From positions 1-64,000 of the forward strand of contig JASENG010000015.1 in assembly GCA_030027265.1 (NCBI GenBank): 64,000 nucleotides of DNA. Direction: 5' to 3'. The stretch comes from Lysinibacillus fusiformis (GTDB lineage: Bacteria; Bacillota; Bacilli; Bacillales_A; Planococcaceae). Of the stretch, positions 19,714 to 28,179 are shown piece after piece. The position numbers and the translations under genes are program-made. Below the pieces are notes generated by a model, which saw only the letters and a list, made by a program, of their open reading frames with translations, was not told the DNA's origin and did not search any database. The first letter of the stretch is position 1. The number at the start of each line of letters is the position of its first letter.

Positions 19714-20301
19714 TTGATAGGTTCGTTTCCAAATCCCTATGAGGATGAATTGATTTATAGTATATTTGCCAGATTCGCAAATAGAAGTGCTAATTTGAGC
19801 GTAAGAGATACTTTAGGGATGTTTTTTAATGATCACAGGTCTAAACTTACGCCCGATTTTCCTTCCAATTTAAATGAAGCTGTTAAACAATTAAGTGTTT
19901 TTGAATATGCAAGTTTTGAATATTTACTCTATAATCATACCCCAATAAATTATTTTACGAACTTTCTTATGACAGTGGATAAGAATTTAATAATTAATGA
20001 GGTAAAACAAAAAAAATCACAGAATTTACAAATGTCAATTGGTCAAGTTGCGTTTACTGTAAAGGAATCCAACTATTTCAAGTATTGCCCAACTTGTTTA
20101 AAGAATGATTTGGTTAGTTTGGGAGAATCATATTGGCGTCTGTCTCATCAGTTACCTAGTGTAATGATTTGTTCAGATCACAAGGAGATACTTCATTATA
20201 GCTCTGTATTATATCGAAATAAAAACGCCCAATTAGTTTGCCCTCATTTAAATAATTGCAATCCTTCCCCCCTTTCACAATGTGTAAATGACGCAAGCTA
20301 A
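19714..20301 (+). CDS. TniQ/TnsD-like target selector, short or truncated
   Basis: 195 residues from a TTG start after AAGGTG. The N-terminal FPNPYEDELIYSIFARFANRS is typical of TniQ/TnsD. A zinc-finger region follows: YCPTCLKNDLVSLGE, WRLSHQLPSVMICSDH and a further CPHLNNC. TnsD proteins are usually 300-600 residues, with the C-terminal half recognising the attachment site. Here the frame stops soon after the finger, so this is either a small TniQ or a TnsD that has lost its target-binding half. No continuation was seen in other frames downstream. Confidence 0.75.
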   Translation: MIGSFPNPYEDELIYSIFARFANRSANLSVRDTLGMFFNDHRSKLTPDFPSNLNEAVKQLSVFEYASFEYLLYNHTPINYFTNFLMTVDKNLIINEVKQKKSQNLQMSIGQVAFTVKESNYFKYCPTCLKNDLVSLGESYWRLSHQLPSVMICSDHKEILHYSSVLYRNKNAQLVCPHLNNCNPSPLSQCVNDAS

Positions 20302-20806
20302 TTGAATATTAGTAATGGAAAAGAGATGCAAAAAGTTAAACAAAAAGAGCAATGATATCTTATTGATCGGCCCCCATCATCTTTAGGCTTTTGCATTTCC
20401 TTAACCATTTGTTATTGTTTATTCAGCACTTTAGCAACTTCCGTACAGTAATATTAATATGAATAGAGTCGTTAGTCGGGCTGTTTCAAAAGGAGAAAGT
20501 CAAGTTCAAGTTGGATAAGAGTCAACCGTATCGTAAGAGCTTTAGTATCAAATGTTATTGAGAAAACAAATTCAATTAACCTTAGCGAATAATTCTGAAA
20601 TTTCTCCAATTGCTTTTGAAAAAGTATTGGCAGTAAATTCGATATCGTCAACAATCATTATAGTTGAAAGATTCATTATTCCTCGTGGTGCAATTAAGAT
20701 GCATTTGTTGATCATTTTTCAAGTGTAAAAAATCTTCAAAATTTCATCATATAGATTAGCAGTAGCAGCATAGCTTATCTACATACTATGTTTTTGAGGT
20801 GAAAAA
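20302..20806. other. Intergenic stretch at the expected Tn7-like right end
   Basis: No gene is supported here. A segment at about 20723-20750 (GTAAAAAATCTTCAAAATTTC) resembles 15068-15090 in direct, not inverted, orientation. It is AT-rich and could be chance. No terminal inverted repeats or target duplication could be defined by eye. Confidence 0.3.
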
Positions 20807-21244
20807 ATGCCAAGAGTAAAGTTTAGAGATAAGGACGTTGACTTAGTTGCAAGGATGATGAGAGCGGAAGCTGAAGGTGAAGGAAACCAGGGGATGCTAT
20901 ATGTTGGAAATGTTATTGTTAATCGTGCTGTAGCCGACTGCTTAGATTTTAGGGACGTAAGAACAATTGAAGACGTTATTTATCAGGTTCAAGGAGGAAA
21001 TTATTCTTTCGAAGCTGTCCAAAAGGGTAATTTATTTTATAACCCTGCGAGAGATAATGAACGAAGATTAGCAAGACAAGTATTGAATTATTGGAGAGAC
21101 CATCCAGCGAAGTATGCCCTTTGGTACTTCAATCCATATGCTCCATGTCCTCCTACTTGGTATAATCAACCTTTTGCTGGGCAATTCAAAAATCATTGTT
21201 ACTATGAACCTGCACCTGGAACTTGTGACAGTGTTTATGTCTAG
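20807..21244 (+). CDS. cwlJ: CwlJ-like spore cortex-lytic hydrolase
   Basis: 145 residues, the full length of CwlJ. The Hydrolase_2/SleB catalytic domain is evident from RMMRAEAEGEGNQGMLYVGNV with the catalytic Glu, and from WYFNPYAPCPPTWYNQPF, closely similar to B. subtilis CwlJ. There is no signal peptide, as in CwlJ, which is placed in the coat layer with a GerQ partner. It degrades muramic-lactam cortex peptidoglycan during germination, classically when the spore releases or meets Ca-dipicolinate. It stands next to a mobile spoVA operon whose products move Ca-dipicolinate, a functional pairing. Expression in the mother cell is expected. Confidence 0.92.
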   Translation: MPRVKFRDKDVDLVARMMRAEAEGEGNQGMLYVGNVIVNRAVADCLDFRDVRTIEDVIYQVQGGNYSFEAVQKGNLFYNPARDNERRLARQVLNYWRDHPAKYALWYFNPYAPCPPTWYNQPFAGQFKNHCYYEPAPGTCDSVYV

Positions 21245-21262
21245 GCGCATATATTTCTAATG

Positions 21263-21294
21263 GGAACAACCTGTTTACCAGGTGTTCCTTTTTT
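21263..21294 (+). terminator. Terminator after cwlJ
   Basis: GGAACAACCTG (21263-21273) pairs with CAGGTGTTCC (21279-21288), one bulge, followed by a T run. The stretch 21295-21654 between this and the yetF stop shows no gene. Confidence 0.8.
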
Positions 21295-21654
21295 ACAAAA
21301 GGAAATAGATAAAGACTCAATAAATTGACAAGGCTCAAATGGGAAGTTAACAATGATAATAATAGTTAGTCGAACGAAGGAAACCTTAATTATCCGTATC
21401 CGTACAAGAGTTACAGATACGCAAGAAAAAGAGAAATCACGGTTTAATGTTTGTTAGAGAATTGCCGAAAATAAATAAAAAAGACACGTTAAAATAAACG
21501 CGCCCTTTAATAGGGAAGAGCTTCTATTTGGTGGCTTATTGAATAACTTAGACATATTCTCGTACTTAAAAATCATTAATTAATTGGCAAGCTGTCTTGA
21601 TTTCTTTTTAACAAAGTTCTTTTCTACCTTGAATTACGTTTCAATCTATCCAGT

Positions 21655-22515
21655 TTAACTTTTTAATATATGGGTGACTTTATCAATAGCATTTTGTAGT
21701 TTTTCACTGTTTTTTGTGTAGAGCTGCTTAGCCTTCTTATCTTCAGTTGCAAGCGCAAACAATTCTAAGTCCGCTTGGCATTTTTTCATCGTTGAAAGAG
21801 TCATTGGTCTATCTTGAGGAGATGGAACTTGAAGCTTATCATCAAAAAGATCAACGGTTAATTCCCCATAAGAGTTTACTTGTCCAAGAAAAACGTTTTC
21901 AATAGTAACCCCCAGTTTTTCTAGTTCTGTCTTTAACCATCCTCGACTATACCCAATGGTTGCAAGAGGCTCATCCAAGATTTTACCATCCATAATAACA
22001 GTCTGAGGCTCCTTGATTGAAGCTACTTTCATGTCTAAATCTTTTGGTGTTAATGGTTGGTTTTCTTTCTTCAGCATGACAGATAAATCCCCAGTAGGCT
22101 CTAAAACCGCAAATTCCACATCCGACACCTGAAAGACATTCTTCTTTCTAAGTAATTGCAATAATTCGTCCGCTGTAATTCTCTCTTTTTTCAAGTTATC
22201 TTCCATAACTTTTCCGTCTTTGATGAATAAAGTCCCCCTACCTTCTGTAAAATCACGAAACTTTTTGCTCTTTAGAGAAATTAAACCGGCTATTAAGGGA
22301 ATAGCCGCAACAACCGTCATAGCTAATAACCCATAAATCATGTTTCCATCTAATCCCATAATACTTTCTCCGGCTATGTTTCCAATGGTTATTCCAGTTA
22401 CATATTCAAAAAAAGAAAGTTGAGCAATTTGTTTTTTTCCTAACAATTTGGTCATGAAGAAAAGTACTACAACAAACAATACCGATCGAACTGTGATATC
22501 TAGCCATTCAGGCAT
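21655..22515 (-). CDS. YetF-like membrane protein, DUF421 fused to DUF1657
   Basis: 286 residues. Three N-terminal helices (about 5-85) precede a DUF421 cytosolic domain (about 90-230). A final 50 residues (LSTMKKCQADLELFALATEDKKAKQLY) resemble the stand-alone DUF1657 proteins of this operon, so it is a fusion. YetF-family proteins are spore membrane proteins tied to germination and water or ion state. It is the last gene of the seven-gene spoVA-type operon; the fusion with DUF1657 matches what is known of spoVA2mob operons. Its exact role in heat resistance is unresolved. Confidence 0.85.
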   Translation of the reverse strand: MPEWLDITVRSVLFVVVLFFMTKLLGKKQIAQLSFFEYVTGITIGNIAGESIMGLDGNMIYGLLAMTVVAAIPLIAGLISLKSKKFRDFTEGRGTLFIKDGKVMEDNLKKERITADELLQLLRKKNVFQVSDVEFAVLEPTGDLSVMLKKENQPLTPKDLDMKVASIKEPQTVIMDGKILDEPLATIGYSRGWLKTELEKLGVTIENVFLGQVNSYGELTVDLFDDKLQVPSPQDRPMTLSTMKKCQADLELFALATEDKKAKQLYTKNSEKLQNAIDKVTHILKS

Positions 22516-22538
22516 AATAAAAAAGACCTCCTCTCCTC

Positions 22539-22745
22539 TTAATATCCTTTATATTGATATTCTTCGTTTTCCAATTCTCCGACCCTTTTTTTCAAATCTG
22601 CCACTATTTCACTTACTTCCATCATGGTTTCATGTAGGGTACGTTTAGAGCCATTATCTTGTGTCCGTTCTGCTAAATTGGATAGGCTAGCTTCTACTCC
22701 TTTAAGACTAGCTAGACATTGTTTGACATCTGATATTACTGTCAT
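22539..22745 (-). CDS. DUF1657 small protein (second copy)
   Basis: 68 residues, soluble and helical, resembling the other DUF1657 protein at 25164-25370 and the C-terminus of the YetF fusion. DUF1657 proteins occur almost only in spore formers beside SpoVA genes. It lies 12 bases after spoVAE and 23 bases before yetF, as in one transcript. Biochemical function is unknown. Confidence 0.85.
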   Translation of the reverse strand: MTVISDVKQCLASLKGVEASLSNLAERTQDNGSKRTLHETMMEVSEIVADLKKRVGELENEEYQYKGY

Positions 22746-22757
22746 CTTCCATCCTCC

Positions 22758-23108
22758 TCAACCTTTAGGTTTAAATATCAAAGCACCTATCATGCCAAAA
22801 ACAATGGCAGATGAAATACCTGCACTGGTAACTTCAAAAATCCCTGTAAGTACCCCAATTAAACCGTGTTTTTCAGCTTCTTGCATAGCTCCATGTACTA
22901 ATGAATTTCCGAAGCTTGTAATAGGTACAGAAGCTCCTGCACCAGCAAAATCAATCAATGGTTCATATAAACCCAATCCATCTAATATGGCTCCAACAAC
23001 TACAAGGGTACTTAAGGTATGGGCCGGTGTAAGTTTAAACACATCAAACATGATTTGACCAATTACACAGATCAAACCACCAACAACAAAAGCCCAAAAA
23101 AAGATCAT
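22758..23108 (-). CDS. spoVAE: SpoVAE (SpoVAEb) dipicolinate channel subunit
   Basis: 116 residues with three or four transmembrane helices. Motifs [19 protein letters not shown] and [17 protein letters not shown] are typical of SpoVAEb. It forms the inner spore membrane Ca-dipicolinate channel with SpoVAC and is needed for uptake in sporulation and release in germination. A strong purine-rich ribosome site overlaps the end of spoVAD. Confidence 0.93.
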   Translation of the reverse strand: MIFFWAFVVGGLICVIGQIMFDVFKLTPAHTLSTLVVVGAILDGLGLYEPLIDFAGAGASVPITSFGNSLVHGAMQEAEKHGLIGVLTGIFEVTSAGISSAIVFGMIGALIFKPKG

Positions 23109-23110
23109 AT

Positions 23111-24124
23111 CTATACTCCCTCTCCATATTCAATTGATACTGCATGAGCGATACAAGGAATGGTTTCATTTTGTTGGAAGGTTAAAGGTGATAATAAAGC
23201 ACCCGTAGCTACAACTAACATTTTTTTAAAATCGCCTTTTTTCATACGATTTAATAAATGCCCGTATACTACTGTCGCAGAACATCCCGCCCCACTAGCC
23301 CCTGACATTACCGGTTGTCCGTCCCGATAAATTATGAGTCCACAATCTTGGTATTGCTCTTCGATGATAGGCGTTCCATGCTTTTTGAATAGATCAAGTG
23401 ATACATCACGTCCTATTTTTCCGAGGTCACCTGTCACGATTAAATCGTAATATGAGGGATCAACATTTCGTTCCTTTAAATGCGCTTCGATAGTATCAAC
23501 CGCAGCTGGTGCCATAGCCCCTCCCATATTAAACGGATCAGTCATCCCCATATCGATGACGCGACCTATCGTGGCAGAAGTTACACATGGTCCTTCTCCA
23601 GAATTACTTAACAAAGCAGCTCCTGCACCTGTCACTGTCCATTGGGAAGTAGGCGGTTTTTGTCCACCATATTCAGTTGGATATCGAAACTGTTTTTCAA
23701 CTGCCGTGTTATGGCTTGAAGCTCCCGTTAAAATATATTTAGCTCCATTTGAATTAATAATATAGGAACCTAGGGCCAATCCTTCCATAGATGTTGAACA
23801 GGCACCAAACAACCCGAAATAAGGAGCTCCGATCGTTCGACTTGCAAAACTTGTAGGGGTAATCTGGTTAATTAGATCACCTGCCAGTAGAAATTGAACT
23901 TGTTCCTTTTGAATTTTTCCCTTTTCGAGTGCCTTTTGACAAGCTTCTTCAAATAGAATTTTATGTGCTTTTTCATAGGAGTCTTGAGCTAACCACAAAT
24001 CAGAATGGAGGAGATCAAAATCATCTGCTATTTCACCTTCTGCCTCAAATGGCCCTCCAACTGTTCCTGTGGAAATAATTACAGGTTTATTCTCAAAAAT
24101 CCATGTACGTTTACCTACTAACAT
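23111..24124 (-). CDS. spoVAD: SpoVAD dipicolinate-binding protein
   Basis: 337 residues from the ATG at 24122-24124, which overlaps the spoVAC stop (TAATG); upstream in-frame codons lie inside spoVAC. SpoVAD has a thiolase/ketoacyl synthase-like fold, binds dipicolinic acid and plugs the SpoVA channel on the inner membrane. [35 protein letters not shown] and [15 protein letters not shown] are conserved family segments. Full length compared with B. subtilis SpoVAD. Confidence 0.95.
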   Translation of the reverse strand: MLVGKRTWIFENKPVIISTGTVGGPFEAEGEIADDFDLLHSDLWLAQDSYEKAHKILFEEACQKALEKGKIQKEQVQFLLAGDLINQITPTSFASRTIGAPYFGLFGACSTSMEGLALGSYIINSNGAKYILTGASSHNTAVEKQFRYPTEYGGQKPPTSQWTVTGAGAALLSNSGEGPCVTSATIGRVIDMGMTDPFNMGGAMAPAAVDTIEAHLKERNVDPSYYDLIVTGDLGKIGRDVSLDLFKKHGTPIIEEQYQDCGLIIYRDGQPVMSGASGAGCSATVVYGHLLNRMKKGDFKKMLVVATGALLSPLTFQQNETIPCIAHAVSIEYGEGV

Positions 24125-24603
24125 TACATACCGCCCCACTGGATAAAAATAGTTTTAATTAGAGCAATGACAAATGCGGAAAATACACCAAATAAAATCA
24201 CAGAACCTGCAAGCTTGAAAAGATTCCCACCTACACCTAACACAAATCCTTCCGTACGGTGCTCAATAGCCGCAGATATAACTGCATTTCCGAATCCAGT
24301 AACTGGTACAGCAGAACCTGCACCTCCAAATTGAGCAATTCTATCATAAACCCCAAATCCCGTAAGAAGCATTACGATAAAAATTAGAGTTCCCACCGTT
24401 GGATTACCAGCTGTTTGATCTGTAAAATCAAAATAATAAATATAAAATGTTTGAATGAGCTGACCAATTAGACAGATAAAACCACCAACTAAAAAAGCTT
24501 TTATGCAATTTCGAACTACTGGCCTTTTTGTTTCGCGTTTCTTTTGAAGTTCTTGATATTCCTGTTGCACTGGGGTTAATTGCTTCTTTTTATTATTAGA
24601 CAT
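24124..24603 (-). CDS. spoVAC: SpoVAC mechanosensitive dipicolinate channel subunit
   Basis: 159 residues. A basic cytosolic N-terminus (1-30) is followed by three or four helices. GAGSAVPVTGFGNAVISAAIEH and GVGGNLFKLAGSVILFG match SpoVAC. The protein is an inner-membrane mechanosensitive channel for Ca-dipicolinate. It overlaps spoVAD by one base. Regulation by forespore sigma-G is expected for spoVA operons. Confidence 0.94.
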   Translation of the reverse strand: MSNNKKKQLTPVQQEYQELQKKRETKRPVVRNCIKAFLVGGFICLIGQLIQTFYIYYFDFTDQTAGNPTVGTLIFIVMLLTGFGVYDRIAQFGGAGSAVPVTGFGNAVISAAIEHRTEGFVLGVGGNLFKLAGSVILFGVFSAFVIALIKTIFIQWGGM

Positions 24604-24624
24604 ATAAAGTAAGCCTCTCTTTCA

Positions 24625-25086
24625 TTACGATTGTTCCTTCATGAGACTTTTTATTTTTTTAGTATCTTTTTGTAAATTCTTCATACTCATAGTATTCTTT
24701 TGGAGTTTTTCGTCCAGTTTAACAAGTTCAAAATACATTTTTTGATCAGCAGAAACTAATATTGAATAATCTGGATACTGCTTTTCCATGTCTGATTTTA
24801 TTTTATTTTCTATCTTTTTTAATCGAAAACGATCAAATTGTTTTACTTTTATGGCTACTAATATGTCTTTATCTGTATTCACAGCCATCACTTTTGAAAT
24901 TTCATCTTCCAAAATGATATTTTCTGTTACTTGATTGGAAACGGATTGACTGATTGGCTTACTCACCTGTGAATTATTCAGGTCCTTATTGGAAGTCTGA
25001 TCATGATTTCCATTACAACCTGTGCATAATCCGATAGCTATTAATATTAAAAGATAAGTCTTCACAATTTTTATTTTGGAAAACAT
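24625..25086 (-). CDS. YhcN/YlaJ-family spore lipoprotein
   Basis: 153 residues. The signal peptide ends at the lipobox GLCTGCNG. The mature part contains DKDILVAIKVKQFDRFRLKKIENKIKSDMEKQYPDYSILVSADQK, the typical YhcN/YlaJ double-repeat fold, and an Lys-rich helical end. It sits second in the spoVA-type operon, as in the mobile spoVA2mob version. Inner spore membrane location is expected; molecular role unknown. Confidence 0.85.
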   Translation of the reverse strand: MFSKIKIVKTYLLILIAIGLCTGCNGNHDQTSNKDLNNSQVSKPISQSVSNQVTENIILEDEISKVMAVNTDKDILVAIKVKQFDRFRLKKIENKIKSDMEKQYPDYSILVSADQKMYFELVKLDEKLQKNTMSMKNLQKDTKKIKSLMKEQS

Positions 25087-25117
25087 GAATTCACCTCTGT
25101 GTTATAACAATAGTTTT

Positions 25118-25155
25118 GGGACAAAAAGTTGTTAATTCAACCAACCTTTTGTCCC
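25118..25155. promoter_or_regulatory. Strong hairpin inside the spoVA-type operon
   Basis: GGGACAAAAAGTTG (25118-25131) pairs with CAACCTTTTGTCCC (25142-25155). In the operon's own direction no T run follows, so it may be an RNA processing or stabilising element. On the plus strand CTTTTTAA follows, so there it would terminate. Confidence 0.55.
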
Positions 25156-25163
25156 CTTTTTAA

Positions 25164-25370
25164 TTATTCTTGTCTGTACTGTGGTTCTTCTTGTTGAATT
25201 TCTTGAAGACGTGGTACAACGCTATCTATAATAGCCTGGGTTTGAGTAGCGGCATCTTGATAGAGCGTCTTCGCTTGTTGGTTATCTGTTTTTAAAGCAA
25301 ATGTTTCAAAGCTAGCCTGAGCAGATTTCAACCCGGCTACAACAGTCTTAACGTCATTTACAACTGTCAT
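25164..25370 (-). CDS. DUF1657 small protein, first gene of the spoVA2mob-type operon
   Basis: 68 residues, helical, acidic C-terminus (QQEEPQYRQE). It leads the operon, preceded by AAAGGAG 12 bases before the ATG. A CATAATTA sequence on the minus strand (25432-25439) resembles the -10 of a sigma-G promoter, but the -35 is unconvincing. The seven-gene order from here to the YetF fusion is that reported for mobile spoVA2mob operons. Confidence 0.85.
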   Translation of the reverse strand: MTVVNDVKTVVAGLKSAQASFETFALKTDNQQAKTLYQDAATQTQAIIDSVVPRLQEIQQEEPQYRQE

Positions 25371-25630
25371 AATATCATCAATCTCCTTTTAAAATAATTT
25401 GGAACTTTGTTAGTATTAATCATCCATTTCTTAATTATGCAAAAATAATTTTTTGTAATTATAAAACTATTTTTTTGGTAAATGTCACATAATTTTAATA
25501 CGGATTTACTAGGAAAAATATCTGAAAAGTTCAATTTCCAACAATAGACTGACAAGTAAATTTCAGCCTAAAAATACGATTTTGTATCTCAAGTAATCGA
25601 CTTTTCCTTATGCAAACTGCCGATTAAACA

Positions 25631-25672
25631 CACAAAAGGGCCTTTCCATTTCAAGGAAAGCACCCTTTTGTG
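25631..25672 (-). terminator. Terminator after the CBO0543-like remnant
   Basis: CACAAAAGGG-CTTTCC and GGAAAG-CCCTTTTGTG form a long hairpin with small bulges just past the stop of the decayed membrane gene. Confidence 0.65.
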
Positions 25673-25681
25673 TAATTAAAT

Positions 25682-26131
25682 TTAATCTAAAATTTTCAAT
25701 CCCTTTAAAAACAAATAATACAAGTAAATAAAGTAGAACGGAAATAAATAAGATATCAATGTCCAACCAATATTCCAGTTTTTTTGATACAAGACCATTC
25801 CTAATAAAAGCCAAATACCTTCACCTATCGTTGTAAGTAGTGTCATTAATAAAATGATTAGGTAAGCACTTCTATACTTTTTTATGAAGTATATTAAGTA
25901 GCTACCTAATACTGAATAGATACCAAAGATAAAGGGGAGTACCGATAAGATACCTTTATTAAATGGATAGAGTAACCAAAAGCCAAAGTACTCTCCAATT
26001 TTCTGCTACTGTGAATCCTACTACACTGGAAAAAGGACCGATTGTAACAACAAGCCTTGTACCTCGTTAAAAATATGGAATATACACACAATCCAAGGAA
26101 TTACAAATGCCAAAATTACATTTAATATCAT
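25682..26131 (-). pseudogene. CBO0543-like membrane protein, two frameshifts
   Basis: Starting at ATG 26129-26131, three frames read in sequence give one membrane protein of about 150 residues. Frame one gives AFVIPWIVCIFHIFNEVQG, frame two TIGPFSSVVGFTVAENWR, frame three FNKGILSVLPFIFGIYSVLG through to TAA at 25682-25684. The pattern of helices and the NW(R) and P-rich loops resemble the CBO0543 family common in spore formers. The shifts lie near 26050 and 25980. 26132-26371 shows nothing else. Confidence 0.75.
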
Positions 26132-26370
26132 TTTTCCAAATCCCTTTTAGGCCTTATCATAGTAGGATAACTAAAGTAAATATATTCTAAACTGGCCCTT
26201 TAATTGAAAATATAGATAAAGCTTAAAGGTCAAAAGAATAACCCTGTATTTTAATACAGATTTTCATCAAACTTTATTTTAAAGCAACAAGAGAATGTAC
26301 ATACTTCCATATTTACGTCATTGCAGGATAAAGTGTATAATTTTCTTATTCATCATTGGCGGGATAACAA

Positions 26371-26411
26371 AAAACAGCTCGTACAATTTAGATTTTGTAC
26401 ATGGCTGTTTC
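26371..26411 (-). terminator. Terminator after the Rpn-like fragment
   Basis: AAACAGC...GTACAA (26372-26386) faces TTGTAC...GCTGTTT (26395-26410), with T and A runs on the outside. Confidence 0.6.
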
Positions 26412-26457
26412 TTTATGGTTTATAGAAAACCTTCGATTTACTAGCGGAAGGCCATTA

Positions 26458-26715
26458 TTAAATTAAATAATATCTTTTAAGTAATTGTTCTAACTCCTCT
26501 GCATTATAAGGTGTATGCTTAGCTACTTCAAATAACGGCATACCATTATCATACAGACTTTTGACCACTCTTAGAATACCGGCATTTTCAGCATCTTCTA
26601 ATCTGCTTCTTTCGTCCGAAAGCGCTTTTGCTCTTCGCTCGTATTCTTTTCTAGTTACAGGATCAGCTCTTAATTCAGTTAATTTTTGTTCAGCTTTATT
26701 AAGAATTACATCCAT
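26458..26715 (-). CDS. Small protein like the C-terminus of Rpn/YhgA-type nucleases
   Basis: 85 residues. VTRKEYERRAKALSDERSRLEDA followed by a helical segment and GMPLFEVAKHTPYNAEELEQL resembles the C-terminal tail of Rpn (recombination-promoting, PD-(D/E)XK transposase-like) proteins. The nuclease domain is absent. A good ribosome site (GGGAGG, eight bases from the ATG) suggests it is still translated. It is either a remnant or an internally started regulatory product such as those described for rpn genes. Confidence 0.6.
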   Translation of the reverse strand: MDVILNKAEQKLTELRADPVTRKEYERRAKALSDERSRLEDAENAGILRVVKSLYDNGMPLFEVAKHTPYNAEELEQLLKRYYLI

Positions 26716-26813
26716 ACTGACAACCTCCCTTAACTTATTTCCACATTCGCGCCCAATACTTGAATATTTCCCTATTTTCTTATTAAAGTAAAACCCATAT
26801 TATTATAAGTTCG

Positions 26814-27320
26814 CTATTGGATATCTAATGCAACCGCATAGATTCCTTTACCTTCTTCCCAAGTTGCCAATATTTCATATATTGCCTTTCCTTTTTCATT
26901 TATGTCTTTAAAGTCATTGTATGTTGCTATCATCTCGGCATTATGATTGTAAACTCTTATTTCATAATTAAGAGGTTTCTTTTCAGATTTTAGTGAGATA
27001 GGTTCACTTATATTAACACTCACAGCATCTTTTACTTTAACTAATTCTGTTGATGGCATAGAATCAGCTTCTATACCAACCATTTGTCCTGTTTTTGAAT
27101 CCAAATAACTCCAACTGTAACCACCTTGTCTTGTTTTAATTACTTTTTCACCAAAAGTGATAGTTAATGAAGGTGGCTTCTCTTGATTCAAATTAACTTC
27201 TTGGGATCTCTCATTACCACTTAAAACATCAGTTTGTTCTGTCTTACTCTCAATTGAATTACTACAGCCTGCTAATGCACATAGCATAAATATCACATTA
27301 ATAAAATCAAGTTTTTTCAA
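26814..27320 (-). CDS. Lipoprotein of unknown function
   Basis: 168 residues; the signal peptide ends at the lipobox LAGCSN. The mature domain has SLTITFGEKVIKTRQGGYSW, VSVNISEPISL and a final YEILATWEEGKGIYAVALDI. A frameshifted relative lies at 62402-62700, so the family has two members here. Extracytoplasmic membrane anchoring is expected. I do not know a function. Confidence 0.75.
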   Translation of the reverse strand: MKKLDFINVIFMLCALAGCSNSIESKTEQTDVLSGNERSQEVNLNQEKPPSLTITFGEKVIKTRQGGYSWSYLDSKTGQMVGIEADSMPSTELVKVKDAVSVNISEPISLKSEKKPLNYEIRVYNHNAEMIATYNDFKDINEKGKAIYEILATWEEGKGIYAVALDIQ

Positions 27321-27454
27321 AATATCACCCCTTTTATTTAGACCTTAGTTTTAGAATAAAGTTTTAAATATTTCTTCAACTAATTGGCCCGATTGTCGAA
27401 TAGAATAACTGTAACTTTTAACTTTATGCCCTTTTATAAAATAGAACTTTCTAT

Positions 27455-27600
27455 GTAATCACTGTAACAAAAACGACCATTTCTGTTACATGGTGTAAAA
27501 AATATATTTTGTCTGCCCATCTAGCATAAACAACGTAACAAAAATATGTAACAAAATATTTTGTAACAATATCAATTATTTCACAGTTTTGGTACACTTA
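27455..27600 (+). other. Probable res site of the Tn3-family element
   Basis: Directly before the resolvase are repeated TGTAACA/TGTTACA elements. An inverted pair spans about 27468-27492, and further GTAACAAAA copies lie at 27536-27576. Tn3-family resolvases act at three such dyads next to their gene. Exact subsite borders cannot be set by eye. The upstream 27321-27454 has nothing else. Confidence 0.6.
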
Positions 27601-27621
27601 TGATGAAAGGTGAGGATATAA

Positions 27622-28179
27622 ATGAAATTTGGTTACATGCGTGTTTCGACTATTGATCAAAATTTGGATCGCCAAAAACGACAGCTTGAAATATTTGGAT
27701 GTGAACGCATCTTTTTTGAGAAAGTGACGGGAACGAAACGGGAACGTCTGGAACTAAACCGTATGCTGGAGTTTCTTCGTCCAGAAGACACTGTTGTTGT
27801 AACGGATTTAACTCGCTTATCCCGTTCCACAAAGGATCTGATTGAGATTACAGAACTCATTGCCCAAAAAGGGGCGCATTTGAAAAGTTTAAAGGAGTCT
27901 TGGCTAGACACAACAACAGCTCATGGAAAAATGTTGTTTACTATTTTTGCTGGAATTGCGCAATTTGAAAGAGATCTCACTTCCGAACGAACAAAGGAAG
28001 GTATTTTAGCAGCTAAAAAACGAGGCAAATTTCCCGGAAGACCAAAAGCTGATGAGGAAAAGATCAGTTATGCCCTATATCTCATAGATCAGGGAATGAG
28101 CCGAACGGAGGCCGCTGAAAAAGCTGGTATCTCCCGTATGACTCTATACCGAAAGCTCCAAAAGGAGGGGAAAAGTTGA
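27622..28179 (+). CDS. tnpR: Tn3-family serine resolvase
   Basis: 185 residues. [18 protein letters not shown] contains the catalytic serine; [13 protein letters not shown] holds the conserved Arg-Leu-x-Arg motif; [15 protein letters not shown] leads into the long E helix. A C-terminal helix-turn-helix ends [11 protein letters not shown]. The enzyme resolves cointegrates at the upstream res site. It overlaps tnpA by four bases and is transcribed with it, unlike Tn1546 and Tn3 where the genes are arranged differently. Confidence 0.95.
   Translation: MKFGYMRVSTIDQNLDRQKRQLEIFGCERIFFEKVTGTKRERLELNRMLEFLRPEDTVVVTDLTRLSRSTKDLIEITELIAQKGAHLKSLKESWLDTTTAHGKMLFTIFAGIAQFERDLTSERTKEGILAAKKRGKFPGRPKADEEKISYALYLIDQGMSRTEAAEKAGISRMTLYRKLQKEGKS

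Noticed and set aside
20461-20660. Sporulation small gene between TniQ and cwlJ
   Set aside because: Short stretches look protein-like in more than one frame, but stops interrupt all of them and no family could be matched.
15063-20750. Similar AT-rich segments near 15066 and 20720 as Tn7-like ends
   Set aside because: They are in direct rather than inverted orientation, only about 24 bp and AT-rich; chance similarity is likely.
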